From Sphagnum compactum (lineage: Eukaryota > Bryophyta > Sphagnopsida > Sphagnales): 64,000 bases of DNA. Shown here one piece after another: positions 1 to 11,956 of this stretch. The stretch covers positions 6,572,001 to 6,636,000 of the forward strand of contig OZ234500.1 of assembly GCA_965153455.1 (NCBI GenBank), in the 5' to 3' direction. The position numbers and the translations under genes were made by a program. Within the stretch, counting starts at the first letter, position 1; the number at the start of each line of letters is the position of its first letter. Under the pieces are notes generated by a model that saw only the letters and a program-made list of their open reading frames with translations, ran no database searches and was not told the origin of the DNA.

Positions 1-482
1 CAAAATAAGCAAATGGTAATTCTTTGTTATAAGCATCTACCCCAAGGAAAAGTTTAATCAAATATAATAAGATCAATGGGATCACACCCATGTGAGAATT
101 CATGTTGATTTTGCACATCCCAAGTTGGTTGCTCAAAGGAAAGGATAGATTGTTGTTGAAAAAGTTGTGGAAATAAATCACAGTCGATAACCAAACAAAA
201 AGACATGTTGTCCTTCCAAGTGTGTAATCACTGTTTTTTTGAGTGCAACCAATCCTTATAAAAAAACTAATAAGTCACAACAATAGTTTCTTGAAGATTT
301 GGTTCTATACATTTGCAAAGGGTACATGGCCTTTTCAAGTTGTGAAAATGTTTGGTTATGGAGGTTAGTATTACAAAAGTGTTCGCATGTGATTTTTCCT
401 TTTCACTCATGTAGTTGAAGAAGTTTTACCTAAAATGGTCCAAGAAACAATGAACCTACATGTACTTCTTAACCTCAAATTG
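1..482. other. Intergenic, nothing recognised
   Basis: AT-rich sequence before the left end of the DDE_1 transposon. The only open frame (from 435) runs into the transposon terminus and has no recognisable content. I see no repeat or RNA gene here. Confidence 0.6.
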
Positions 483-484
483 TA

Positions 485-506
485 CCGCCGCGCTCGTTTC
501 ACACCA
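485..506. repeat. Left terminal inverted repeat of the DDE_1 transposon
   Basis: Begins CCGCCGCGCTCG directly after a TA dinucleotide. It is an exact inverted match of the right end for at least 22 bases, 25 if the TA and adjoining base are counted. Exact conservation suggests a fairly recent insertion. Confidence 0.9.
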
Positions 507-794
507 CTAGGTGCGAAATATTTAATTTTGGACGATTTTCATTTTCACATCGACCCACAAATAATTAATTACAATGGTTTGTCATTTCACACTTCAATGG
601 GTCTGCCGGAATTGGGGCGGGCCACGGCCTGCCGGCCGCCATTTCATTGAAACCAACTTTCCGGTGAGCCTGAGCGATTCGGAGTCACGTTCTGCTCAGG
701 CTAAAGATCAGAGAAGCTCAAGCTTGCTTCAACTTGAATCACATTTCAGGAAACTTGAGAGAAGAGCAGCTGAAGGGGGCGCACTGGGTAGGTC

Positions 795-2817
795 ATGGTT
801 ACTGCCATGATCACCAACTTCTTCAAGAAAGCCACACCTGTTGATATTGAGGAGCAAAAGAAGCGAGATGCGGTGTATTGGGCGAAAAGGAAGGAGGAGG
901 AGGCTGAGAAGCTTGCTAGGGATGAGGAGCGGCGAGTGGCAACTCAAAAGGCAAAGAGGCCTGTAGGAAGACCCAAGATGAAGCGTCAACCTGACGTGGT
1001 GCTCATCTCTCTTGTTGAGGAGGTAGAAGTAGAAGAGCCGGTAGCTACCCAACCCCCAATTAAAAAGAGTAGATGTGGAGGTAGCTATTCGAGGTGGGGC
1101 AACCCCGATCTGTGGCCTCTCATTGCCCAGGCTGTTGTGTTGCATCCACGATCCTTCACAGACGCTCTCAACCACTTGCAACACATCAGGAAGCCTGGCA
1201 GAATTGGAAGCCCATTTGACATGCTAACGATTAGCACCATGAAGGGTTGGTATGCAAAGGATCAGGGGACGGGGCATTGGCTTTTCAAAGATGATATGCG
1301 GGAGAAGATCGGCCTAATGGCAGCAAAGAAAGCCGCGCAGGTGCGCCGCAACACGGAGAAGCCTAGAGGCATTCTCAAGGATCACCTCGAGACAGTCAGC
1401 CAGATTGTTGATTGTCTCAAAGGCATGCGCCTGGCTGGCCAGTAGATTGACAGCTCAATCATCAGAACCACGATCCAGGGTGTGATCACTGTAGGGGCTC
1501 CTGAGCTGTTTGACAGGGTGGTTGGCAAGGACAAGGACGGTCAACCTGTCAAGTTTAGCGTCTCCAAAACGTTCGCCAAAGCTTTTGTTCAGAGGCACCT
1601 TGGCTGGACTTGGCGACGGACGACGGGGGTAGCCAGGAAGCTTCCTGAGGACTGGGTTGTTCAGGGGGAGGAGATGGCATTCCGGGTTGCGGCACTCTGT
1701 TCGATGCATTCAGTCCCAGATTGCCTTGTGGTCAACTCTGACCAGACGGGAGTGCACCTAAAGCCTTTCTCAGAACGGACGTATGAAGTCAAGGGGGCAA
1801 AGCAGGTGCTCAAGTTGGGGAAGGAGGATAAGCGTCAGTTCACGGTGCTTGGGAGCGCTGCAGCAAATGGGGTCTTGCTTCCTCTTCAAGTTGTGTTCCA
1901 GGGAAAGACGGGGCAGGTCTTACCAAAGAATGCAGCTGCAGTGATAGCCGCTACAGAGGGGTGGCACCTCACCCACAGTGCCAATCATTGGTCTACCCAG
2001 GAGACCATGAGAAGCTTCGTTCAGAAGGTGTTGCACCCATACTTCGAGGGGAAGTGCTTTGATCTTGGGTTGAATCCTCTGATGCAACGAATGATCTGGC
2101 TAATCGACTGTTGGTAAGTGCACATCTCAGCCGAGTTTAGAGGGTTCATGAAGGAGAATTTCCCCCACATTCTCCTCCTCTTTGTGCCAGCCAACTGTAC
2201 CTCTAAGCTGCAAATGATGGACGTAGTTTTCCAGCGGCCATTTAAGCATGCAATCCACCAGTTCTACAATCAGTTCCAGGCATCAGAAATAGCCAAGCAG
2301 ATCAAAGCAGGGGTTGATCCAAGCAAAGTCAAGCTTCAAACAACGGCAGCTCAGCTTAGGGGTGAGGTCATGGGCTTCCTTAGGGGCGCCTGGCTGCAAG
2401 TGCGGGCGTAAGATGCTCTGATCAGGATGGGGTTTGCCATGTGCAAACTGGGACGCATCCAGGATGCTGCATTCCAGCGAGAGGCAATGCTAGAGTGCTT
2501 CAAGCGGAAGCTCCTCAAGGACATGGAGGCCCCAGATCATGTATCCTGGGACGACGATGTGGTGGCGGGGCCTGATGGCGACAGGGATCCAGCCGACAAT
2601 GGAGATGACAAGATGCTGGGGAGAAATTGGTTACGTATCAGGTTATCTGGTGGTTATGTGGTTATCTTCTGAACATTATAAGTTAATCAACTTGCTTGCA
2701 GGTTTGCCGTTTGAAGAAGTGATGCAAGGCTACATGGAAACTGACCCCAGCTTGGAGGAGATGGAGCTGAATGATGAGGCTGATTTGGCCGACTGGGAGG
2801 CCAACGAGTTTGTGTGA
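795..2817 (+). pseudogene. DDE_1-family transposase with three in-frame stops
   Basis: The open frame starting at 795 continues to about 2600 in one reading frame, interrupted only by TAG at 1443-1445 and TAA at 2115-2117 and 2409-2411. The N-terminus is strongly charged and coiled-coil-like, with a KRPVGRPKMKR basic stretch (AT-hook/NLS-like). A helical DNA-binding region follows. The catalytic triad is visible: Asp in NSDQTG (1740-1742), Asp in LIDCW (2106-2108), and Asp in MMDVVFQRPFKH (2220-2222), 37 codons after the second Asp and preceded by VPANCT. These motifs match DDE_1 transposases, which I recall as common in fungi and some non-seed plants. A likely small intron ends at the AG before 2701. 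The last exon (2701-2817) encodes an acidic tail. The codons between the stops look normal, so loss of function seems recent. Confidence 0.85.
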
Positions 2818-3713
2818 AGAATTTGCTGAATTTCAGGTGGGCAAGATTACAAAAGCAGTGTCTCTGTTCTGCATTCTGTGAGCTTTTCATCATCTTTGCT
2901 CTGAATCATTCCAACTATTGATCAATGTGATGGTTGATTGTGAGTGGTTCTGATTGTTTGACAACTTTCCTGACCCGTTTCTCTTCCCAGAATTGCTTCG
3001 AGCTGTCGAATCTAGGTACCGTATGTCAGTGGGTTCGATTTGGAAAGTCAACATGCTTATTTCTTAGATTTTGTAATTCACTGATTGCTTGTCATCGATC
3101 AATAACTTTTGGGCAAAGCTTGAACGGTTGATCCGTCTCCACTTGCTTGAAAACAGCTGGGATGATTCAAGCTCGTTTCCTACCTGATCTTGCAGTGTTC
3201 GATTGTTTTGCAGGCCCTCAGATTATGATGCAGCGAGCAGACCAGATCAGACTTGGATCGACAGTGCAACGGATGAGTCCGAGTCGTAGGCAGCAGAAGG
3301 TAGAGGAAAGAGCAGGAAACTTGAAAGAAGAATACTAGAAAGGAGAAACAATAAAGAAAAACAACCAAAATTAAAAAGTAAATCACACAGATTGCTTGTT
3401 GTTGGTGCAGTTGGTCAGACTTGGCCAACCCTGGTTCGATTCTAGGAGCAATCAGAGTTTTCTTTGTATTTTGTTTGTTTCTGATTCATTTGTCGCTTAC
3501 CTATTTATTTTACCATCATTTTTCGTTTTTTTTCACGCCCCAGGGGGCTGCTCGCACCCTGGAATTAATATATATATAATTATAATATATATTTGAGCAT
3601 TTTGCCTTTTCGCATTTACACCGTAAAATTAATTAATTTTGTTTGTTTCACATTTCGCACTTCCCCCCTCAGAATTTTTTTTTTTTTCACAATACCCCTA
3701 AAATAATTAATAT
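2818..3713 (+). other. 3' non-coding part of the DDE_1 transposon
   Basis: No coding content was recognised between the transposase stop and the right terminal repeat. It contains a tRNA-promoter-like stretch at 3403-3443, a T-rich run near 3676 and an (AT)n stretch at 3567-3592. Confidence 0.6.
3403..3443 (+). other. tRNA-like A-box/B-box remnant inside the transposon
   Basis: TGGTGCAGTTGG (3403-3414) resembles a pol III A box and GGTTCGATTCT (3433-3443) a B box. They are only about 30 bases apart, too close for a tRNA with an anticodon arm. It could be a deleted tRNA-derived SINE head or chance. Confidence 0.3.
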
Positions 3714-3735
3714 TGGTGTGAAACGAGCGCGGCGG
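3714..3735. repeat. Right terminal inverted repeat of the DDE_1 transposon
   Basis: Exact inverted copy of 485-506, ending CGAGCGCGGCGG and followed by TA at 3736-3737. Confidence 0.9.
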
Positions 3736-3737
3736 TA

Positions 3738-6145
3738 CGGTAAGGTGATCAAACCATGTCTTTGTTTCTTGATACCTTATGATCTATATCAATTCCACAA
3801 CATTCTTGCCCTTATGCTTGATTCTTATTTCAAGACTTTATGAGTTTTGGAAAATTATGTGGGATGGGGGAATGTTATCCATTTTACTATTGAGTATGAT
3901 GCAAAAGTAGTAATTCCTTGACTAATGATCATTTTTGATGTATTGAACCCTACTATCCAAGCATCTATAGCCCAAGTTGACGGATCACATGTTGGAGCTG
4001 TTGTTGTTGAAGAAGAAGACAATAACATCTTTAGTGTTGGTGTTTCTATTGAGGATTCTCCCATGTTCTTGTTGTAGGGGAGTAGTTTCTATTCAAGAGG
4101 CTATCTATAGTTCTAGCTACATGTGTTGATCCCCTTGCTTGGTGACTCATTCATGAAACTCAATTCCCAAATGTTAGCTTCCTTGCTAAGTAGATCCTTG
4201 GAATTTTGGGATCACAAAGTGAAATTGAACATGTGTTTATTCTTGTTGGTGTGTTGACAACTTTATCTAACGTTGCTAGTTATAAGTGGAAAACTTAGAT
4301 CATATCATCACTGTTGTGAAAGATTGATTGAATGATTGGCAAATGAATCGCACATGACATAAAGATATGAAAGATTTTATGATAGTTGAAACTTCATTAA
4401 CTAAAGACATTTATGACCTAATTGAAAACACATTTTGTTTTACCAATTGAATTGGATGGTGATTAAGTTTTACATGGTAAGTCTATCTAAGATCTCTTTC
4501 TTACCTTATTATTATTATTAACTTTTGTTCTTTTGAGAGCTTGTTAAAGATTTTAATCTATGTGCCATTGTGAATTTATAGGTTACTGTTGGAGCTCACG
4601 AATGAAAGTGATGGTGTCTTAGTCGTGTTTTGTGGGGTTGGGGTGTTTATGTGTTTTCATGGGTTGTATGTGGGGTGTGGTTGTGATAGGAAGCTTATGT
4701 TGCATTGGGCAAAATCCCATAAAAAACTAGGGTTTAACTCCCCTACAAGTCATTAATGTGTTCAAATTTGTGTGATTGCAAACTAAATTTCAAACATAAA
4801 AAATTTATGTGTATCTATTGTACATATCCTTTTGTTAGTTTGATTTTAACAACCAACAAATCCATATCTAGGCAAGGAAGAAAAATGAACATGAATTCAT
4901 TTTCATCTTGACACAAATATGTGAAAAAAAATTCAATGCATATCCTTATGTTAATTTTTGATATAAAATATGTTATATTAGTATCTTGCAATAAGCATCA
5001 AAGCTTGATATCCAAACAACACTAGTGTATACCCCATAATTTTTGCAATTCTCCCATTATTCATAGGAAGCTTGTACAAGAGATAAATACCCTCTAATTA
5101 GGACTGCAACAAAAATCTTGAAAACATGTGCACATGCAAAAAATGATGGATTTATATTCTTTCAAAATTCCCATTCTCACAAGTCTTTCTCGCTTTCAAC
5201 ACACAAAAAATCGAAACATAGACTCAGGTATATCAAACCCAAGCATTGAGAATCATATGGACAAGCTCTCAAATCCCCTAGAGCTTTTCATGACCTCCTT
5301 ATGCTCCTATATTAGGATCTTCTACCAAAAAGTTCAACAAGCAATCCTAATTTCTTTGCGCAATGAAGATATCAAAAAAATACATTAGACATTTAACTAT
5401 TGAAAGCATTTTTCTCTTCAACAAGACACACAATCAATTTTTGCAAACATATTGCAAACCAATGAATATTTGGAAAGAGGGCTTAGATTGCATGAAACCC
5501 ACCTTAAGAAGTTGTCCGCATTCACTAACAACCTCCAAAAACATCAATTATAAACAACACATCACACCTCCAAAATGGACAGAACCACACAAAGCTCATC
5601 AGCAAAATCCACCCACTTAGCAAATTCAGAAAAAAAACAAATCAACAACCTAGCTTATCCCACATATTTTGCATCATCATTACTACAAACCGTCTCCAAA
5701 GCTTTACGCAAGTAGCAGCTCACAATTTTTTTCGTTGAATAATGAAAAACAAAAAGGTGAGAGACTTCTTTGGGCTATTAAGAGAGACAACCCGTCATGA
5801 AACACATGGCTAGCTATCTCAGCCCTAAATCCATATCACAATACATTAAACCACTTCAAAGTTATGGAACTAGTTTTGCCTATAGTCCAAAATTTATTGG
5901 TCGGTTTGTGCAGTTCCTATAGACTTTCACAGACAAGAAAAAATTGTGACCAGCCAGGTAAGCCTCCCCCCACCGGGCCAAACTTATTGTCGCCTGTGTA
6001 AGGTAAACCCTAAAGCTTACACAGGTGATAGTAAGTTTTCTTGATTCCTAGGCATTCTTTAGCAAATAAGGCTTCAATTTTAAGCTTTGGTTATAGCTCA
6101 TGGGACCTAGCCAAATTTCTTTTGTTCATACAAAATTAAGGATAC
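3738..6145. other. Intergenic, AT-rich, nothing recognised
   Basis: Several open frames of 60-86 codons lie here (for example 5128-5388), but none has recognisable motifs, and base composition matches the non-coding surroundings. Confidence 0.6.
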
Positions 6146-6467
6146 TTAGGCCCACTTTAGATGGGGTCCAGGGTCCAAATTTGTAGGAAGCAATTTTGAC
6201 TCATTTCAAGCAAATTGAATCCTTGAGATGGACCCTAGTTGCATCTTGGTCTTTCAAATCATGAGCTCTCCTTTTTAGTTTTTAAATGGTTTGAACCAAT
6301 TGATTTTTCCTCCAAAATGGTGCCACCTAGATTTAGCCTCGATTTGCCACTTTTTGGTTTTGGACCCTCATCTAAAGGCCATGGGTCCTATTTATGGATC
6401 TCATCCAATAAGATCTCTGTATTTCAATGGACCCTGGACCTTAAATCCTCATCTAAAGTGGCCCTTA
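6146..6467. mobile_element. Tourist-like MITE (PIF/Harbinger type)
   Basis: About 320 bases bounded by TTA on both sides. The terminal inverted repeats begin GGCCCACTTTAGATG and GGGCCACTTTAGATG, and the similarity continues through a GGTCCAGGGTCC stretch in both ends. A 3-bp TTA duplication with short G-rich terminal repeats is typical of Tourist-like MITEs. There is no transposase. A truncated relative ends at 38855. Confidence 0.7.
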
Positions 6468-6939
6468 CATTCTCAAAATTTATTTGCTTGGAATGGAATG
6501 TTCATTTTCAGTTATCTTCAATATGCACTTTTTGCTCACTCAAATGGAAAAAGTCGTAGCACTTCACAACGAAATTTACACAGAGGAATTAATGGAAGAC
6601 AGGTACTGGGCATTCATGGGTGAACTTTGAACGTCTGAAACCTCATGCAGTGTTGCAAAATGAACTAGAACTCATTGTTTGTTGAAGGTCTTGATTGAAT
6701 GGAGATAATTAGAAATTTGTCTTTTGGCTCTATAACGTTTTAAATTGGGACACATGTAGTTTGTTTGCCAGCATTGTCCAAATGATAACCTTGAGGATTT
6801 TGAGTTCTGAGCTTGATGTCAATGATGGAAGAGCTGGACACCATGGTTTGGGATGCTTAATCCTTTCGTTTAGTGAAAATGCCATGATAGGTCTGTTCTG
6901 AGGAAAAAGAGTAGGTTTCAAGGTTGCAACTAGTGTGTC

Positions 6940-8215
6940 CAGTTCTTATTTTCAAGGGAACCTGCAGTCTTTCTTGGTTCCAACCTTTTTTAAAACATTT
7001 GAAAGAACCTGTTCTGATTCAAGAGATTTTTTAATTTTTTCTAGAAACTTTGGTCTGGTTGTGAACTCGGTTCTTCACATCTCAAGACTCTTAGTTCCCA
7101 GTTCTTAAAAAAATTCCTAAGCAAGTCCAATTCTGAACTGAGTTCAGTTCTACCTACCTATTCATAGCCCAAAACTGCTTTAAAAAAAGTTACAACCAAC
7201 AAAAGTGACAACTTATATCAAGTACATGCCTAAACCAAAAGATTGTGGTTGTTACTTTTGAGCCATGCTCCAAAAGTAACAACTACAATCTTTTAATAGC
7301 ATCCCCACACCCTGACCCCAATTTTATTAAAAATAACGTATACCTGAATTGTTTCTCACACTAACAACATTCCTAACCCTAACTGGGGAAAAAAAACATA
7401 AAAAATATAATTATTTAAAAAAATGAATAAGCAGACCTTGGATAAAACCAGGTTAGGCATTGGTTTTGGCATCGGGTCCAGTTAGACCTGAAGGCCAATT
7501 TCCAGTTTTGGTTCTAGCTCAAGGTTGGTTCTAGCTCAAGGTTTGATTCTCAGGCTTGTTTTTAGTTTTGGTTCTTAAATTCACTTCTAAAAGTTTAATC
7601 AGTAGTCCCCCAACCTGAAACTGGAACCACTAGTTCTCACCTGCTGAGGCAGAGAACTGGATGACACTGGTTACAACCAGTGTTGGATAGTTCTTTACTT
7701 TCACAAAGAGAACCTCTGTTCCTGGTTAAGGGGTAGCTCTAATTTATTTTTAGAACTATCTTCCAAATTTAAGTGGAAATTCTAGCTGAAAGAAATTAGA
7801 ACTGTAAAACTAATCAATTTATTCCAACTAGACACTAGAACTTCCGCACATAAATGGAACCAGATTTGGGTCCAGCTCTTCTCAAAAAAAAGAAGAAAAA
7901 AAGTATGATTCTGGTTTCAGTTTCGGTTTTCAAAATCAGACCCAGTGCTGATTTTGTTCTATTCACTTTTGTCTAGTCAGTTCTAACCCAGACCAGAACC
8001 AATGATTAATTTCCGGGAACCTCTAGTTAAACCCCAGTTGAACTTTTTTTTCTCAAAAATCTCAATTCTAGTTCTGGTTCCACACCTAAATAGAACTGGG
8101 AACATTGTTCCAGGTCTGATTCTTCTTATTAAAATAACCAAGTTCCAATTCTTGTTCCAGATTCAAAAATCCCAACTTGGTTTTGGTTTGGTTCTTACTG
8201 ATGGAAGCCAGGATT
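6940..8215. repeat. Degenerate GGTTC/GAACC-rich tract
   Basis: For about 1.3 kb the sequence is dominated by variants of GTTCTGGTTC, AGTTCCAGTTC and their complements. There is no fixed period and no coding frame. It looks like an old, scrambled simple or minisatellite repeat. A hairpin is embedded at 7237-7294. Confidence 0.5.
7237..7294. repeat. 24-bp inverted repeat with 10-base loop
   Basis: Arms 7237-7260 and 7271-7294 pair over 24 bases. The single mismatch would be a G:U pair in plus-strand RNA. The loop is AGCCATGCTC. Confidence 0.8.
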
Positions 8216-11200
8216 GAAAGTTCGATGACTTTGGCCATTTATACCTACACCACTTTTTGGATCCCTGAGTGAAATTTGAATACCCATCGCCACAACATTC
8301 ATGATTGACGGTCTTGTAGAATATGAGATCTCGAAGACTATTATATTCCCTGCACCCACCTGTAGCTCTTTAAATTAAGGGAAATCGGTATTCAATATTT
8401 CATCATGTAATTAAAAACACAATGGTTTCAAGTCAACAAAATAAATAAAAGTTCAACATAGTCTCCACTGCGTAGTTGATGAACTACTTGCTTTATTTGT
8501 TCTCTGGCCTTTCTTCATTGTTGTTTGGAATTATGGTGTAATACAACTAGTGTGTAATAGTGTAATCCATGCTAACCAGGTGGTCTAAATCAATGGCCTC
8601 TTTGATGGGTTGTTCATAATTTTGGTAATTAATGTGAGAGCATGCCTAATTGAGGAATTTGATTTTCAGAGTTGAAAAGATCTTTTCAAAGGCTATAAGA
8701 AATTGGATCTTATAAGAAATGAAGAAGCTATTAAATGAGTTTTTGCATGTTTAGGACTCATAACTTGGCAAAATTTGATTTATTCCTAGCATTTCAAGAC
8801 AATTTTGGGACTCGTACATTTTTTGGCATTTTGATGTAGCTCCCAAGGGCAAAGTATGTTATAGGGTGTGTTGCAAAGTATATTATAGGGAAGAGGTAAT
8901 GTTTCCTCGCAAGTTGGGGTTGTGGTGGGTTTTCTAAATTTATTTAGTTCATGAATTGTGTGTGCACCATTTTGACTTTAGGATGCAGAAATGCCCTCAT
9001 AGTTTGCTCATGGAATTTGATACGTTTGTGAAATTCGATATGTTTGTGAATTCAACTTAAAGAGCTCATCCTAAACCCATCCCAAAGCTTTCATAAGCTC
9101 CTTCTCACTGAAAGTTGAAGAATGTTCTTCAACTTTACATTTAATTACAAAATTAGAAATTGAGGAGATCTTTCCAACTGACATCACTCGAAAAACTTAA
9201 GATTGCATCAATTTCAAAGAGAAAATAGGAAATGAAGGGGGCTTCCCAACTCTTATATGCCTTATAAGCATATGTCACATATACTTGAATTCAATCATTA
9301 CCAAGCCTTGTAATTTGGGCTTGAATTTTTATTGCATACTAGAATTATCCATAAAGTCATGCCCTTTTGGGCCTGAGTTGCACCCCTCATTTGATGCTTC
9401 ATCCCCTCCGGGCTGTTCTCCGCAAAGTCATGAAATTTTATTAAATAAGGGTATGAAATACTGAGACTCATTAAATGCACAAGGCGCGAGAACATTTATA
9501 GTTACAGTATACATAGCAGGAGCAGTGAATGGTTGAAAGCGTTCAGGAAAAGAAAGGACAGGGCAAACTCAGTTTGACACCAAATTTGTTGCTAAACTGA
9601 GTTTCATGCCCCGTTGAAGCCCAGTATACATTTTTTTCCTGTTTTTTGAAATCTCGTCCCCTATTTGACCAAACAGGGGTTTCCGGTGCAGTCTTTGCCT
9701 GACTTTACGAATAACTTTATTACCTAAATTTTTATTGCCCATATTTGTGTCACGTTATCTTGTGACTACAAAACTTATATTTGATTGCGCTCAATTGCAC
9801 AATTGATTGTTTTCAATTAGAACATGTCTATGGTAATCGAGTTTTGTCACTACCTATAATACAATATCTTATACATGTATTGTATTCACGAAATGTAAAA
9901 CATGAACATGTGACATAAGAATACTTCCATTGTGGTTAATTTAAGTTTTATGTCTATAATGTAATAGACAAATTGACATGTCCAATATTATCACATTAAC
10001 ATGACAATAAACATGAACATGGCATGTCACATCAAATTTGACATCCTGAGGTATATCCTAATATTCAGAAAAGGTTGAAGGATGGTCATTTTTGACAAAT
10101 ATGAACTCATAAGGTGTCGATATGTTCAATGTGGGGATTCAAATATTTTGGATTATATGAAAAATCATAGTTGTCACAAATCCTAATATGATTTATGTCC
10201 TAGGAAAAAACCATAATGTGTCATTTGCATTTTAAATATTGGAAAATTGGATGGCATAGATTGGAAAATATCGTTTAAGAGAACATACTTTGTTCATCCA
10301 CAAAAAGGTCAGCTAAGGGAAGTGGATCTTGAATTTTGTGGCCATCATCTTTATATACAAAAATTAAAGGGTTTCTCAAGTTTTGGGGGAGCTACAGTAG
10401 ATAAGGGTTCCAGCCCCATTGCAGATTTTAATAGGTGTAGGGGTCCATTTTTCGGTTTTTAGGTCGTTTTAGTCACTAGGAAAATTTGAAATCATAATAG
10501 GGTTACACATGGATGTCATCACATTACATAATTGATATGATTGCTCAGTATCCTGCCATGATATGCATGTAATACTCATGGATTTTCATGACATGGAATG
10601 GGTTGGTGCCATGTAACTAAAGGTGGCAATCATCCATAAGAGGGTTTAGCCAAATCCAGCTATAGAAAATGAGATTAAGGAAAATTAAGCATCCTTCTAT
10701 ATATCTGGATACCTACTGGAACTCGTGTAGAATCTAACAATCTTTATTAAAACAATTTGAGTTATTTCATTTTGGGATATGGCAACTAGAAAACCCAAAG
10801 AACACTTATTTTTCATAGTTTGAAAAGAGTTTTCATCAATATGCAAAGAATTCATCAGAAAAAAAATCACTGATAGCCAGTGACCACCCACCAGTTATGA
10901 GCTGTGATGCACACAGTGGACACCAACATGACTTGTCAGAATTTGATAGTAAACACTCCGCATATACAGAAACTTACATAGAAGCTTACATGAAGGTGAT
11001 GTAACGGATGATGTTAAGTTAGTTCGCCTAAAGTGCACATGGGGATTCATGGTTGGGCATCAATGCCCAACAACTTAACAATAATTTTTTTCATTGCTTC
11101 TACAAACCCTATGCATGGGGAATACCGCATAGGGTGCTGACATGCTCATGATGCAATCTGGTACTTATGGACCTGAGTTTTGAACAATGTTTAAAATGAC

Positions 11201-11689
11201 TATTTCAAATGCTAACTGATTGTTTCGAATGTTTGAGCTCAGCAGATTATGGATATGCATTGCCAGATGGGAACTGTTTGAAAGTGGACTTGTAAAGTCA
11301 GAGTATGAAGAACATGCAAACAGAAAAAGCTCAAAATATGATCATCATCTAATACACAACATTTGCCATCCACTTATTCATGGCTTCTTTCTGGCAAATT
11401 TTTGGTTGAAAAAGTCATTAAAAAAGGTGTTCGTTCTCACAATGACACACTGACAACCTCACACTTATATTTTATAAGGTTGCTCTATATCCACCATGCA
11501 GTGACTAACAGATATTAGAATTAGATGGATGCACATCCAAGATATTGAAAACAATTTCTTAAAAGTTTTAAAAACACAATCTTCCAGAAATCATACCTGG
11601 AAAACTATATGGATGATATTCAAATTCACCTATCTTTTGTCAAAAGGCATGTAGCTGTGTTGGGTCGTTCCTTGATTTTGTTGTAACCA
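8216..11689. other. Intergenic, AT-rich, nothing recognised
   Basis: Open frames of 60-80 codons are scattered on both strands without recognisable domains. A short 11-bp inverted repeat (AAACTCAGTTT at 9567 against AAACTGAGTTT at 9594) is the only structure noted. Confidence 0.55.
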
Positions 11690-11956
11690 GTGTTAGGTGG
11701 GTATCAGGGTGGAACCCTATTCTATAGACTGGTCCTGGTATCAAAGAATCGACCAGATTGATACCAGCCTAATATCAATACCTGCCTGGTAGGGACTTGT
11801 GGTAATCCCAGTTTATTACCAAGGCTATATCAATCTTAACATCAGGTATATAATATATACCTGGCACATGCAAGCCAAAAATCAGTCTTGGTCCATCCTA
11901 ATACCAAGACTAGGCTAGTGGCAGTTTTAAAAAAAAAGATTTGATACCCATATTAG
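11690..11956. repeat. Interspersed element, GTGTTGGGTGGGTATC family, copy 1
   Basis: It starts GTGTTAGGTGGGTATC, the same terminus as the inverted right end of the element at 34205-34554. It shares with that copy and with 40440-40612 an interior rich in ATACCAGCC/GGTATCA. It ends near TGATACCCATATTAGC. There is no coding capacity. It is probably a decayed MITE. Confidence 0.5.

Larger units (their letters stand above)
483..3737 (+). mobile_element. DDE_1 (pogo/Tc1-mariner-like) DNA transposon, apparently complete but inactive
   Basis: The element is bounded by matching terminal inverted repeats (485-506 and 3714-3735), each flanked by the dinucleotide TA (483-484 and 3736-3737). This is the target-site duplication expected of the Tc1/mariner/pogo superfamily. 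It carries one plus-strand transposase region (795-2817) with DDE_1 motifs, about 300 bases of 5' leader and about 900 bases of 3' non-coding DNA. The transposase has three in-frame stop codons and no visible frameshift, so this copy cannot move by itself unless the stops are bypassed. The coding part is clearly richer in G+C than the flanking DNA. An inner motif (GTGCGAAAT) occurs near both ends in inverted orientation and may be a subterminal transposase site. Confidence 0.85.

Noticed and set aside
729-1184. 151-codon minus-strand open frame
   Set aside because: Antisense shadow of the DDE_1 transposase coding region.
2112-2130. A tiny intron (GTAAGTGCACATCTCAG) removing the second stop of the DDE_1 transposase
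   Set aside because: At under 20 bases it is too short for splicing, and it would delete the conserved residues following the second catalytic Asp.
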